Assembly (NCBI GenBank): GCA_028693555.1
Contig: JAQUVD010000006.1
Location: forward strand, 1 to 64,000
Direction of reading: 5' to 3'
Source: Hespellia sp.
Lineage (GTDB): Bacteria; Bacillota; Clostridia; Lachnospirales; Lachnospiraceae
DNA: 64,000 bases
This document shows positions 17,216 through 26,723 of the stretch, piece by piece; position 1 is the first letter of the stretch; each line of letters begins with the position of its first letter. The position numbers were made by a program, and so were the translations under genes. The notes beneath the pieces are model-generated. The model did not search any database and was not told where the DNA came from. It saw only the letters and a program-made list of their open reading frames with translations.

Positions 17216-18613
17216 ATGAAAATTCCAAGATTCATGATTGCTGCAGCATCCAGCGGAAGTGGAAAGACGGTGATTTCCTGCGGTTTGATGGCAGCATTTC
17301 TTTCAGAAGGAAAAAAGGTGGCTGCATGTAAATGCGGTCCGGACTATATTGATCCGATGTTTCACCGGGAAGTACTGGGAGTGGATTCGGAGAATCTGGA
17401 TCTGTTTTTCTGTGAACGTCAGGTGATGAGGGCGCTGTTTGTCCGTCATGCCATGCAGGCAGATATTACTGTGATGGAAGGTGTGATGGGATACTATGAC
17501 GGAATGATGCTGGGCAGCGATGAAGCCAGTTCGTATGATGTCGCTACTGCACTGGAAACACCGGTGATTCTGGTTGTTCCCTGCAAAGGAATGGCACTGT
17601 CATCTCTGGCAGTAATCAAAGGAATGCTGGAATTTCGGGAGACGAGTCAGATCAAAGGACTTCTGTTAAACCGAATATCCGGTATGTTGTATCCAAGGAT
17701 GAAACAGATGATAGAAGATGGTCTTGCGCAGATGGGATATGAGATTCCGGTCATCGGTTATGTGCCGGAGGATGAGGTGTTTCGGCTGGAGAGCAGACAT
17801 CTCGGGTTGGTGACACCGGAGGAAGTCGGAGAACTCAAGGCGCGGCTGATGCGAGCGGGAGAAATACTCCAAAAGACAGTTGATATGAAAGGTCTTGAGA
17901 AAATAGCGGAAAAGGCGACATCTTTTTGTTCCGAAGATTTTCGGGCAGGAGCAGAGAATACATGTTCTGAAATTGTGCCGGAGAAATCAAAACCAAGAAT
18001 TGGGGTTGCAAGGGATTTGGCGTTTTCGTTCTATTACAAAGATAATTTGGCATTTTTGGAAGAGGGGGGCTGCAAGCTGGTTCTGTTCAGTCCTCTGAGA
18101 GACAAAAAGCTGCCGGAGGATTTGCATGGTCTGATTCTGGGCGGCGGTTATCCGGAGCTCTATGCAAAAGAGCTTTCACAGAATCAGTCGATGCTTCTTT
18201 CCATAAAAAACGCAATCCAATCAGACCTGCCGTGTATCGCAGAATGCGGGGGATTCATGTATCTGCAGAATGAATTGGAAGGGACGGATCATATTTCCTA
18301 TCCGATGGCGGGGGTGATTGATGCAAAGGCATACCGGATGGAGCATTTATCCAGGTTTGGATATGTGAATATCCAGTCGCAAAGGGACGGTCGATATCTG
18401 AAAAAGGGGGAATGGATCAAAGGGCATGAGTTCCACTACTGGGACAGTACCCAAAATGGGACAGAATGTCTGGCGGTGAAGCCCGATGGAAAGCGTACCT
18501 GGGAGTGTATCCACATGGAGGGAAATCTATTTGCAGGTTATCCGCATATTCATTTCTATTCAAATCCAGCCTTTGTAGAACGATTTGTAGATGTGTGTAA
18601 AAAGAGGATGTGA
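17216..18613 (+). CDS. cbiA: Cobyrinate a,c-diamide synthase CbiA
   Basis: CbiA amidates the a and c side chains using glutamine and ATP. The 465-aa protein has the N-terminal P-loop AASSGSGKT (~10-18), CKCGPDYIDPMFH, and a C-terminal glutamine amidotransferase domain with GGGYPELYAKELS and the nucleophile region AECGGFMYLQ. The length is typical. It starts 3 bp after cbiET. Confidence 0.94.
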   Translation: MKIPRFMIAAASSGSGKTVISCGLMAAFLSEGKKVAACKCGPDYIDPMFHREVLGVDSENLDLFFCERQVMRALFVRHAMQADITVMEGVMGYYDGMMLGSDEASSYDVATALETPVILVVPCKGMALSSLAVIKGMLEFRETSQIKGLLLNRISGMLYPRMKQMIEDGLAQMGYEIPVIGYVPEDEVFRLESRHLGLVTPEEVGELKARLMRAGEILQKTVDMKGLEKIAEKATSFCSEDFRAGAENTCSEIVPEKSKPRIGVARDLAFSFYYKDNLAFLEEGGCKLVLFSPLRDKKLPEDLHGLILGGGYPELYAKELSQNQSMLLSIKNAIQSDLPCIAECGGFMYLQNELEGTDHISYPMAGVIDAKAYRMEHLSRFGYVNIQSQRDGRYLKKGEWIKGHEFHYWDSTQNGTECLAVKPDGKRTWECIHMEGNLFAGYPHIHFYSNPAFVERFVDVCKKRM

Positions 18614-18631
18614 AATGACAGGAGAAGTGAC

Positions 18632-19723
18632 ATGAATTTAGAACAAATCAGGGGAAAAATAGAAGAGCCAGACCAGGAAAGTATGGAGGCCGCTAAAAGG
18701 CGATGGACATCTGTGGCAAAGCCGCTCTACAGTCTTGGTAAACTGGAAAATGCAGTGATTCAGATGGCTGGAATCAAAAGAACCAGTGCGTATACGCTGG
18801 ATAAAAAAGGACTCATTATCATGTGCGCCGATAACGGAATTGTTGAGGAAGGGGTAACCCAGACCGGACAGGAAGTAACGGCGGCAGTAGCGGATAACTT
18901 CACGAAGGATGAAGCCAGTGTATGCATGATGAGTAAATCTGCCGGTGTAGATGTGTTCCCTGTAGATATTGGGATGGCATCCGATGTCACATCGGTTACC
19001 AAAAAAGAGCAGAAAGTGGCATACGGGACAAAAAACTTTGCAAAAGGACCTGCAATGACAGAGAAAGAGGTATGGCGAGCAATTGGTGTTGGAATCGAGA
19101 TGGTGTCAAAGCTTCAAAAAGAAGGCTATGATATTCTGGCCGTCGGAGAGATGGGAATCGGAAATACCACAACGAGCAGTGCTGTTGCCTCGGTATTACT
19201 GGATGTTTCGGTAGAGGAAGTGACGGGAAAAGGAGCGGGACTCAGCGACAGAGGACTTCAGAAAAAGATTGCGGTAATCAAAGAAGCAGTCTCAAGGATG
19301 CAGCCAGACCCAAAAGATGTGATCGATGTCCTTTCCAAAGTGGGGGGGCTTGACATTGCAGGTATGGCAGGTGTATTTCTGGGGGGTGCGCTATCTCATG
19401 TCCCGATTGTTATGGACGGATTCATCTCCTCGGTGGCGGCACTTTGCGCAGTGCGTCTGGAACCAAAGGCAAAAGCTTATATTTTGCCGTCTCATGTGTC
19501 AAAGGAACCGGCGGGAGCACGGATGCTGGAAGCATTGGGGGTGTCACCAATCCTGACGTGCGATATGTGCCTCGGAGAAGGAAGCGGCGCTGTTGCTGCG
19601 ATTCCGATATATGAAATGGGATTGTTGGTATATCGCAGAATGGGGACCTTTGAGGAAATGGATATTGAGAAATATCAGGATTATACGGAAACATTGGAAA
19701 CGCAGAAAGGAATATCAAAATGA
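18632..19723 (+). CDS. cobT: Nicotinate-nucleotide:dimethylbenzimidazole phosphoribosyltransferase CobT
   Basis: CobT makes the alpha-ribotide of the lower ligand base. The 363-aa protein contains IIMCADNGIVEEGVTQ, DIGMASDV, AVGEMGIGNTTTSSAV and the catalytic-glutamate region CLGEGSGAVAAIP near the C-terminus. No genes for making dimethylbenzimidazole are in the window, so the base used is unknown. It overlaps cobS by four bases. Confidence 0.95.
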   Translation: MNLEQIRGKIEEPDQESMEAAKRRWTSVAKPLYSLGKLENAVIQMAGIKRTSAYTLDKKGLIIMCADNGIVEEGVTQTGQEVTAAVADNFTKDEASVCMMSKSAGVDVFPVDIGMASDVTSVTKKEQKVAYGTKNFAKGPAMTEKEVWRAIGVGIEMVSKLQKEGYDILAVGEMGIGNTTTSSAVASVLLDVSVEEVTGKGAGLSDRGLQKKIAVIKEAVSRMQPDPKDVIDVLSKVGGLDIAGMAGVFLGGALSHVPIVMDGFISSVAALCAVRLEPKAKAYILPSHVSKEPAGARMLEALGVSPILTCDMCLGEGSGAVAAIPIYEMGLLVYRRMGTFEEMDIEKYQDYTETLETQKGISK

Positions 19724-20487
19724 ATCTATTACGGTCTTTTGCGATTGCCATGGCAATGTATTCAAAAATACCAATGCCGAAAGTGGATTGGAATGAAAAA
19801 AATATGAAGTATGCGATGTGTTTTTTCCCGTTTGTAGGGGTTCTAATCGGGGTACTCATATACTTACTGGGAAATCTGATGCTTGCATCTTCCTGCGGCA
19901 GATTGTTCTTTTCGGTGGTGATGACCTGGATTCCACTTTTTGTCACCGGAGGAATCCATATGGACGGCTTTATGGATACCATGGATGCACTTCATTCCTA
20001 TGGAGAACGGGAGAAGAAACTGGAGATTTTAAAGGATCCTCATGCGGGTGCATTTGCAATGATCGGAATTGGCGGATATCTGATGCTTAGTGCTGCATTA
20101 TGGAGTGAAGTAACAGTACAGATGCTGCCGGTCATTGCCATGGGATATGTTCTGTCACGGACGTTAAGCGCATATTCTGTGGTGACATTCCCAGCAGCAA
20201 AAAGCAGTGGACTGGCAAGGACTTTTCAGGACGGAGCACAAAAAAGCAAGGTGCGGATTGTGATGCTGGTCTATCTGCTGCTTGTAGGTGTCGGGATGGT
20301 AAGCGTTGGAAGAACACAGGGAATCATTACGTTTGCAGCTGCAATCCTGATATTTGTCTATTACAGATGGATGAGCATGAAACAGTTTGGCGGGATTACC
20401 GGAGACCTTGCCGGATATTTTCTGCAGTTATGTGAGATTGGAATTCTTGTCTCAATGATTCTGACTGGAGGCGTACTATGGAACTAG
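19720..20487 (+). CDS. cobS: Adenosylcobinamide-GDP ribazoletransferase CobS
   Basis: CobS is the membrane enzyme that joins activated cobinamide to alpha-ribazole (phosphate). The 255-aa protein has several hydrophobic helices and the conserved GGIHMDGFMDTMDALHSYG segment (~73-91) plus LKDPHAGAFAMIG. The length is typical. It sits between cobT and cobC with overlaps on both sides (ATGA; 10 bases). Confidence 0.94.
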   Translation: MNLLRSFAIAMAMYSKIPMPKVDWNEKNMKYAMCFFPFVGVLIGVLIYLLGNLMLASSCGRLFFSVVMTWIPLFVTGGIHMDGFMDTMDALHSYGEREKKLEILKDPHAGAFAMIGIGGYLMLSAALWSEVTVQMLPVIAMGYVLSRTLSAYSVVTFPAAKSSGLARTFQDGAQKSKVRIVMLVYLLLVGVGMVSVGRTQGIITFAAAILIFVYYRWMSMKQFGGITGDLAGYFLQLCEIGILVSMILTGGVLWN

Positions 20488-21077
20488 TTTTATTACGGCA
20501 CTTTAAGACGCCGGGGAATCTTAGAAGATGCTATATCGGAGCAACAGACGAATCACTTTTTCAGGGACCGGATTTTGCCCAATATGTAGAGCAAAAACGA
20601 AAAGACCTCCCGGAGTCGGAAATCATCGTGGCGAGTCCTATGAAGCGGTGCAAAGAAACCGCAAACTATCTGTATCCGGGGAAAGACGTGATTTTGGAGG
20701 ATTCGTTTCGAGAATGCAATTTCGGATTTTTTGAAGGAAAAAATTATGAAGAACTAAAGGAAAACCCGATGTATCAGAAGTGGCTTGATTCCGGTGGTAC
20801 AATTCCATTCCCGGGAGGTGAGGCACATGAAGTGTTTCAGGCTCGCTGCGTGGATGGATTCGAGCGTATGACCAATCAATTCATAGAGTCCGGAGTGCAG
20901 CGTGTGGCATATGTCGTTCATGGCGGAACGATTATGGCAATCCTGCAGGAGCTGGACGAAGAAGACAGGGGCTTTTATCACTGGCAGATTGGAAATGGAG
21001 AAGGGTATACACTTCAAATTGATGAAGCAGAGTGGAGATTGGGAATACGAAGATTTAAGGAGATTAGAAAACTATGA
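20478..21077 (+). CDS. cobC: Alpha-ribazole phosphatase-like histidine phosphatase CobC
   Basis: The 199-aa histidine-phosphatase fold protein probably removes the 5-prime phosphate from alpha-ribazole-5-phosphate or cobalamin phosphate. The catalytic loop reads LLRHFKTPGN (residues 4-13) where most members have RHG-x-T; the glycine is Phe. The second catalytic histidine is kept in YVVHGGTIMAIL, as is FRECNFGFFEGKNY. The active-site Arg and His are present, so it is likely active. It overlaps cobS and cbiB. Confidence 0.82.
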   Translation: MELVLLRHFKTPGNLRRCYIGATDESLFQGPDFAQYVEQKRKDLPESEIIVASPMKRCKETANYLYPGKDVILEDSFRECNFGFFEGKNYEELKENPMYQKWLDSGGTIPFPGGEAHEVFQARCVDGFERMTNQFIESGVQRVAYVVHGGTIMAILQELDEEDRGFYHWQIGNGEGYTLQIDEAEWRLGIRRFKEIRKL

Positions 21078-22051
21078 GGATATTGGCCGCCTGTGTGTTA
21101 GGGTTTGTATTAGATTTAATTCTGGGAGACCCAGTATGGCTCTATCATCCGGTACGAATCATTGGAAATCTGATTGCAGTATTTGAAAAAAAACTGCGGG
21201 AGATTTTTGGAAATTCAAAAAAGGGGAATCTAATTGCAGGAGGTGTCTTATGTGTGCTGATTATTACATTTTCAACCGGCATTCCCTTAGCAATTTTGTA
21301 TCTGGCACACAAAATCCATCCAATTCTAAGCTTTCTTTTGGAAAGTTTCTGGTGTTATCAACTTCTGGCAACAAAATCACTGCGCGTAGAAAGCATGCGT
21401 GTGGCACAACGGTTATATGCCGGCGACCTTGCGGGTGCGAGAGTGGCAGTCTCTATGATTGTAGGGAGAGATACGGAGAGTCTGAATGAGGCGGGAGTTA
21501 CGAAGGCTGCCGTAGAGACCGTTGCTGAAAATACTTCCGATGGAGTGATTGCTCCATTGATTTTTATGATGATTGGAGGAGCACCGCTGGGGTTTTTCTA
21601 TAAAGCGATCAATACCATGGATTCCATGGTGGGATATACGAATGAAAAATATCTGTATTTTGGGCGCGCGGCGGCAAAGCTGGATGATATCATGAATTTC
21701 ATACCGGCAAGAATATCAGCACTGCTCATGATTGTTGCAGCTTTTTTATCCAGAATGGATGGAAAAAATGCATACCGCATTTACCGCAGGGACCGTATGA
21801 AACACGCCAGTCCGAATTCCGCGCAGACCGAGGCAGTCTGTGCAGGTGCATTGGATGTCCAACTGGCCGGAGATGCATACTATTTTGGAACACTTCATCC
21901 GAAGAAAACGATTGGTGATGATATCCGTCCGGTGGAAACGGAAGATATTTCAAGGACATGCAGACTGATGGATGTGACGGCATGGATTGCGGTGGTAATG
22001 TTAGGGCTGCTGAGATTTTTTGCGGTCACTGTACTTTCACACATGATATAA
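21074..22051 (+). CDS. cbiB: Adenosylcobinamide-phosphate synthase CbiB
   Basis: CbiB attaches the aminopropanol (phosphate) arm to adenosylcobyric acid in the membrane. The 325-aa protein begins LDLILGDPVWLYHPVRIIG, has SLNEAGVTKAAVETVAENT and DGVIAPLIFMMIGGAPLGF, and several hydrophobic helices. It overlaps cobC by ATGA. The neighbour cobD makes its side-chain substrate. Confidence 0.94.
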   Translation: MRILAACVLGFVLDLILGDPVWLYHPVRIIGNLIAVFEKKLREIFGNSKKGNLIAGGVLCVLIITFSTGIPLAILYLAHKIHPILSFLLESFWCYQLLATKSLRVESMRVAQRLYAGDLAGARVAVSMIVGRDTESLNEAGVTKAAVETVAENTSDGVIAPLIFMMIGGAPLGFFYKAINTMDSMVGYTNEKYLYFGRAAAKLDDIMNFIPARISALLMIVAAFLSRMDGKNAYRIYRRDRMKHASPNSAQTEAVCAGALDVQLAGDAYYFGTLHPKKTIGDDIRPVETEDISRTCRLMDVTAWIAVVMLGLLRFFAVTVLSHMI

Positions 22052-22063
22052 AGGGGAAAAACG

Positions 22064-23146
22064 ATGAACGATGTACATGGCGGAGATATTTATACCTATA
22101 AAGGAATGACGGATTATTCATCCAACATCAATCCATTTGGCCCAAGCGCAGCGGTGATCGAAGCTGCACAGCAGAGTCTTTTGGATATGGGGGCATATCC
22201 CGACAGCCGGTGCGGCAGCCTCTCACAGGCACTTTCACAGAATCTGGGGGTGGAGAAGTCCTGGCTGTTATTTGGAAATGGTGCCGCAGATTTGATTTTT
22301 TCTCTGTGTTTTGCAGAGAAACCAAAGAAAGCACTTTTAACAGCACCCTCCTTTGCGGAATACGCACAGGCCCTCACGGCAGCAGGATGTGAGATTCAAT
22401 ATGCCCGGCTGAAGGAGGAAGCGGAGTTTGCGCTGACAGAGGACTATCTGGATGAACTGACAGAAGATCTGGATATGATTTTCTTATGTTCTCCCAATAA
22501 TCCAACCGGGAAAATCATCCAGAAAGATTTATTGAAGCAGATACTGGACAAATGCCGGACACTTGGAATCCGTATGGTGATGGATGAATGTTTTTATGAA
22601 TTCACGGACCATCCGAAGCAGGTCACGATGCAGGAATTTTTGGCAGAAACTCCGGAATTGGTGATTTTGCGCGCATTTACAAAGATGTATGCAATGCCGG
22701 GATTAAGACTTGGATATCTGTTATGTAGTGACAGGCAGCTGCAAAGGAGAATGGAATCCGTCCGGCAGACCTGGAGCGTTTCGATACCGGCGCAGGCAGC
22801 AGGTGTTGCGGCACTTGACGAGAGGAATCGCGTAGAAGAGACGAGGAAATACGTAAAGCACCAGCGGGAGTGGATGGAAGATCATCTGACGCGGATTGGC
22901 GTAAAATATGTGAAGTCATCGGCGAATTATATATTGCTAGACAGTCCGTATGATTTATTCGAGCGGTTGAAGGAAAAAGGATTTTTAATCCGCAGTTGTG
23001 AGAATTATGTGGGACTTCGGCGCGGGTATTATCGAATCGCGGTGAAGAAAAAGGAAGAGAATGAGAAACTTTTAGAGGCAATTGAGGAGGTGACGAGAGA
23101 TGGCAAAGTCAATTATGATACAGGGAACGATGTCAAATGCAGGTAA
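22064..23146 (+). CDS. cobD: L-threonine-O-3-phosphate decarboxylase-like aminotransferase CobD
   Basis: The 360-aa PLP enzyme of aminotransferase fold starts [11 protein letters not shown] and [11 protein letters not shown], has [10 protein letters not shown], a Y-E-F block, and the PLP lysine region [16 protein letters not shown]. It would decarboxylate threonine phosphate to aminopropanol phosphate for CbiB. No PduX-type threonine kinase is seen. Its 3-prime end overlaps cbiP by 47 bases in another frame. Confidence 0.9.
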   Translation: MNDVHGGDIYTYKGMTDYSSNINPFGPSAAVIEAAQQSLLDMGAYPDSRCGSLSQALSQNLGVEKSWLLFGNGAADLIFSLCFAEKPKKALLTAPSFAEYAQALTAAGCEIQYARLKEEAEFALTEDYLDELTEDLDMIFLCSPNNPTGKIIQKDLLKQILDKCRTLGIRMVMDECFYEFTDHPKQVTMQEFLAETPELVILRAFTKMYAMPGLRLGYLLCSDRQLQRRMESVRQTWSVSIPAQAAGVAALDERNRVEETRKYVKHQREWMEDHLTRIGVKYVKSSANYILLDSPYDLFERLKEKGFLIRSCENYVGLRRGYYRIAVKKKEENEKLLEAIEEVTRDGKVNYDTGNDVKCR

Positions 23147-24605
23147 GAGTATTTTGGTGGGCGGGCTCTGCCGGATACTCAGACAGGATGGTTATCATCC
23201 GGCACCGTTTAAGTCACAGAATATGGCACTTAATTCTTATATCACAGAGGAAGGTCTGGAAATGGGGCGGGCGCAGGTCATGCAGGCAGAAGCTGCGAAA
23301 ATCAAACCAAAAGTATGTATGAATCCGATTCTGTTAAAACCGACTAATGACACCGGGTCACAGGTGATTGTGAATGGTGAAGTGATTGGCTCCATGTCGG
23401 CAAAAGAGTATTATGCCCACAAAAAGGAGTATATTCCTTCGATTCTAAAGGCATATCATGAGCTGGAAAAGGAACATGATATCATCGTAATAGAGGGGGC
23501 TGGAAGCCCGGCGGAAATCAATCTGAAAGAGGATGACATTGTCAATATGGGTATGGCTGCTATGGTAGATGCACCGGTGCTTTTGGTCGGTGATATCGAC
23601 AGAGGCGGCGTGTTTGCACAGATTGTCGGTACGTTGGAGCTGCTGGAAAAGGATGAAAAAGAAAGAATCAAAGGGACAATTATCAACAAATTTCGCGGGG
23701 ATAAGGAAATATTAAAACCGGGACTTACGATGCTTGAAAATCGTACGAAGGTGCCTGTGGCAGGTGTGATTCCCTATTTTTATCTGGATATCGATGATGA
23801 GGACAGTCTGACAGAGCGGTTTCACAAAAAAGATACAACAGGACTTTTAGATATTGCAGTGATCAGACTTCCGCGCATTTCCAATTTTACAGACTTTACG
23901 GCATTAGAATGCATGGAAGAACTATCCGTGCGCTATGTGTCTAATGTGGCTGAATTCGGCAATCCGGATGCGGTGCTGCTCCCGGGAAGTAAAAACACAA
24001 TGGAAGATTTGCTATGGATGCGGCAAAACGGTTTGGAGGCAAAAGTGATTCGACATGGGGCAAACGGCAAGCTTGTCTTTGGAATCTGCGGTGGGTATCA
24101 GATGCTCGGAGAGACAATCTATGACCCCGCAGGTGTGGAACATGGCGGCATGATTCGCGGAATGGGGCTTCTCCCGATGAAGACGGTATTTGAATCAGAG
24201 AAGACCAGGACCAGAGTGCGCGGCCATTTCCAAAAGGTAGAGGGACTGCTTGAAAATATAAGCGGTGTCAGAATCGAAGGATACGAAATCCATATGGGAA
24301 CGACCAGGTTTACCGGACAGGCAGCACCGCTGCTTCAACTGGAAAATGAGCTCCAAAGTAAAAAGAATAAAATGGATGGCTGCTGCAGTGGCAGCGTGTA
24401 TGGCTGTTATGTGCACGGAATCTTTGATGAATCCGGTGTCTTAAGTGGTCTGGTGTCAGCGCTGCTGAAGCAGAAAGGGCTTGACCCTGCGCAGATACAG
24501 ACGTTTGATCTGACAGCCTATAAAGAAGAGCAATATGATAAGCTGGCGGATATTATTCGGGCAAATCTGGATATGAATGTTGTGTATAAGATCATAGAAA
24601 AGTGA
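23100..24605 (+). CDS. cbiP: Cobyric acid synthase CbiP
   Basis: CbiP amidates side chains b, d, e and g. The 501-aa protein has the P-loop-like [20 protein letters not shown] start, [38 protein letters not shown] and a C-terminal amidotransferase domain with [11 protein letters not shown], the nucleophile region [12 protein letters not shown] and [10 protein letters not shown]. Start ATG 23100 lies inside the cobD end with a GGAGG site. The stop overlaps the region before cobU. Confidence 0.95.
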   Translation: MAKSIMIQGTMSNAGKSILVGGLCRILRQDGYHPAPFKSQNMALNSYITEEGLEMGRAQVMQAEAAKIKPKVCMNPILLKPTNDTGSQVIVNGEVIGSMSAKEYYAHKKEYIPSILKAYHELEKEHDIIVIEGAGSPAEINLKEDDIVNMGMAAMVDAPVLLVGDIDRGGVFAQIVGTLELLEKDEKERIKGTIINKFRGDKEILKPGLTMLENRTKVPVAGVIPYFYLDIDDEDSLTERFHKKDTTGLLDIAVIRLPRISNFTDFTALECMEELSVRYVSNVAEFGNPDAVLLPGSKNTMEDLLWMRQNGLEAKVIRHGANGKLVFGICGGYQMLGETIYDPAGVEHGGMIRGMGLLPMKTVFESEKTRTRVRGHFQKVEGLLENISGVRIEGYEIHMGTTRFTGQAAPLLQLENELQSKKNKMDGCCSGSVYGCYVHGIFDESGVLSGLVSALLKQKGLDPAQIQTFDLTAYKEEQYDKLADIIRANLDMNVVYKIIEK

Positions 24606-24628
24606 TAAAATCAGACAGGAGAAAACAT

Positions 24629-25690
24629 ATGCTACATGTGGTGACTGGCGGAAGTGGAAGTGGTAAGTCCGCTTTTGCGGAGGAGATGGCCTGCAAATAT
24701 CATCGTCAAAATCTGGATGGAACGCTGCTTTATATTGCGACCATGATTCCGTATGGAGAAGAGACGAAGAAAAAGATTAAAAGACATCAAAATCTACGGG
24801 CAGACAAAGGATTTCAGACAATGGAATGCTATACGGAGCTGGAGAAAAATGTAGAGCAGAAATTAGGTGCACCGGATAGTGCGGGGAAGCACATATCGTG
24901 TGTGCTGCTGGAGTGCATGTCAAATCTGGTGGCAAATGAAGTATTTCGTGAAGAAAATGGAGTCGATGCGGCGAACGTTGATGTGACCAGGCAAATTCTG
25001 CGTGGCATTCAGGCACTCCAAAGAGTGTCGAAGCATGTGGTAATCGTAACCAATGAAGTATTTCAGGAACCGCTGCAGTCATCAAAGGAGATGCAACACT
25101 ATAAAAAAATTTTGGCGGAAGTGAATTGTAAGCTGGGAAATGTGGCAGATGTGGTAACAGAAGTGGTATACGGTATCCCGGGTACTGTGAAAACAGACCA
25201 GAGAAACAAAATGAAGTTCCAGAGGAATGATGGTGTAAAGGGGGCAGGAAGTATGCGGCTTATTATCGGTGGTTCTTATCAGGGAAAACTAGAATTTGCA
25301 ACGAAGCTTTTTCCAAAGCTTCGTTGGATAGATGGCGCGGTGTGTCCGCTCGATGCAGTGGAAAGCTGTGAGGGGATTTATCATTTCCACGAATATGTGA
25401 AACGCTGGATACAGAGCGGAAAGGATAATGAAAACATCGCAGAAACAATGGCGGCGCAGCTCCATGAAAGAAATCCGGATATCGTAATCGTAAGTGATGA
25501 GATTGGATACGGTCTTGTTCCGGTCGATGCATTTGAACGGAACTATCGGGAAACAACGGGACGAATCTGCACAGAACTTGCAGGATATGCATGTGAGGTA
25601 TATCGTGTAATCTGTGGAATCGGAATTTTAATCAAGGAAGGAAGAACCAATGAAGATGGAACTGGAACAGGTATTGCCGGCAGAGATTGA
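24629..25690 (+). CDS. cobU: Adenosylcobinamide kinase/guanylyltransferase CobU with a second, degenerate CobU-like half
   Basis: Residues 1-~185 form a CobU domain with the P-loop TGGSGSGKSAFAE (~5-17) and the CobU-type region IATMIPYGEE; this half phosphorylates adenosylcobinamide and adds GMP. Residues ~209-345 look like a second, altered copy: GGSYQGKLEFA replaces the P-loop, and IVSDEIGYGLVPVD with TTGRICTELA matches CobU's C-terminal motif VSNEVG.GIVP. The total of 353 aa is about twice the usual 180-190. A GTG at 24602 is possible, but ATG 24629 has an AGGAG site. It overlaps cbiC by 41 bases. Confidence 0.85.
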   Translation: MLHVVTGGSGSGKSAFAEEMACKYHRQNLDGTLLYIATMIPYGEETKKKIKRHQNLRADKGFQTMECYTELEKNVEQKLGAPDSAGKHISCVLLECMSNLVANEVFREENGVDAANVDVTRQILRGIQALQRVSKHVVIVTNEVFQEPLQSSKEMQHYKKILAEVNCKLGNVADVVTEVVYGIPGTVKTDQRNKMKFQRNDGVKGAGSMRLIIGGSYQGKLEFATKLFPKLRWIDGAVCPLDAVESCEGIYHFHEYVKRWIQSGKDNENIAETMAAQLHERNPDIVIVSDEIGYGLVPVDAFERNYRETTGRICTELAGYACEVYRVICGIGILIKEGRTNEDGTGTGIAGRD

Positions 25691-26279
25691 ACGTCGGAGT
25701 TTTGAAATCATAACAGAAGAGCTTGGAGATACATATCTTGAACCGGGCACAGAGTCGATTGTAAAGCGGTGCATCCATACAAGTGCTGATTTTGACTATG
25801 CGAAGAATCTGGTCTTCACAGAGCAAGTGGTAGAAAAAGCGTTAAAGGCAATCCGGGAAGGGGCTGCCATTGTGACGGATACACAGATGGCAAAAGCCGG
25901 GATTAACAAAAAAAAGCTGGCGCAGTATGGCGGAGAGGTCTATTGTTTTATGTCTGATGATGACGTGGCAGAAATTGCCGGGAAAAATAAAACGACAAGG
26001 GCAACGGCCAGCATGGATAAGGCCGCCGGGCTGGATCAGAAGCTGATATTTGCAATCGGAAATGCACCTACAGCACTGGTGCGTCTATATGAATTAATCA
26101 AAGAAGGAAAACTAAATCCGGAATTGATTATTGCGGTACCGGTCGGGTTTGTAAATGTGGTGCAGGCGAAGGAGCTGATATTGGAATTGAAGGAGATTCC
26201 ATCTATTGTAGCAAGAGGCAGAAAAGGCGGAAGTAACATCGCTGCATGTATCTGTAATGCGCTTTTGTACATGAAATAA
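25650..26279 (+). CDS. cbiC: Cobalt-precorrin-8 methylmutase CbiC
   Basis: CbiC moves the C11 methyl to C12, giving cobyrinic acid. The 209-aa protein has IERRSFEII, RCIHTSADFDY (catalytic His), VTDTQMAKAGINKKKL, IGNAPTALVRLYELI and VPVGFVNVVQAKE. The length is typical. It is the last gene of the cobalamin operon; the next gene has its own promoter 10 bp downstream. Confidence 0.95.
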   Translation: MKMELEQVLPAEIERRSFEIITEELGDTYLEPGTESIVKRCIHTSADFDYAKNLVFTEQVVEKALKAIREGAAIVTDTQMAKAGINKKKLAQYGGEVYCFMSDDDVAEIAGKNKTTRATASMDKAAGLDQKLIFAIGNAPTALVRLYELIKEGKLNPELIIAVPVGFVNVVQAKELILELKEIPSIVARGRKGGSNIAACICNALLYMK

Positions 26280-26288
26280 TGTTCCCTA

Positions 26289-26317
26289 TTGACAACTGTT
26301 ACATACTGTTATATACT
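26289..26317 (+). promoter_or_regulatory. Promoter of the GntR/ABC transporter unit with ACTGTT repeats
   Basis: TTGACA (26289-26294), 17-bp spacer, TATACT (26312-26317). The hexamer ACTGTT occurs three times in phase at ~10-bp steps (26295-26320), with AACAG following at 26326-26330. Such repeats over the -10 region are a likely binding site for the GntR protein encoded directly downstream. Confidence 0.7.
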
Positions 26318-26336
26318 GTTTATAGAACAGGAGGAG

Positions 26337-26723
26337 ATGAACGTGCAGATTATTATTCAGAATTCATCTGAGATACCGATTTATGAACAGATTTCGATGC
26401 AGATTAAGGCACAGATTGTCAGTGCGGAATTGAAAGAACATGACTTACTCCCTTCGGTCAGAGGTCTCGCGAAGGAGCTGAAGATCAGTGCATTAACTGT
26501 GAAGAAAGCATATGACTACTTAGAAGAACAGGGTTTCATTGTCACAGTGCATGGTAAGGGCAGTTTTATTGCAAGTACGAATGCTGAGCTGGTAAAAGAA
26601 GAGCTCAGGAGCCAGGTCGATGCAGATCTGGAGATTGCGATTCAGAAGGCGAAGAGCTGTGGCATGACAAAAGATGAGATGATGGAATTATTTCTTTTGA
26701 TATGGGAGGACGAATCATGTTAG
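26337..26723 (+). CDS. GntR-family regulator, YtrA subfamily
   Basis: The 128-aa protein has an N-terminal winged helix (IPIYEQISMQIKAQIV, LLPSVRGLAKELKISALTVKKAYDYLE, GFIVTVHGKGSFIAS, residues ~10-78) and only a short C-terminal helical tail, as in YtrA-type regulators, which usually control an adjacent ABC transporter. I use ATG 26337 because it follows GGAGG; an upstream in-frame GTG/TTG would overlap the promoter. The gene overlaps the ATPase gene by seven bases. Confidence 0.88.
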   Translation: MNVQIIIQNSSEIPIYEQISMQIKAQIVSAELKEHDLLPSVRGLAKELKISALTVKKAYDYLEEQGFIVTVHGKGSFIASTNAELVKEELRSQVDADLEIAIQKAKSCGMTKDEMMELFLLIWEDESC

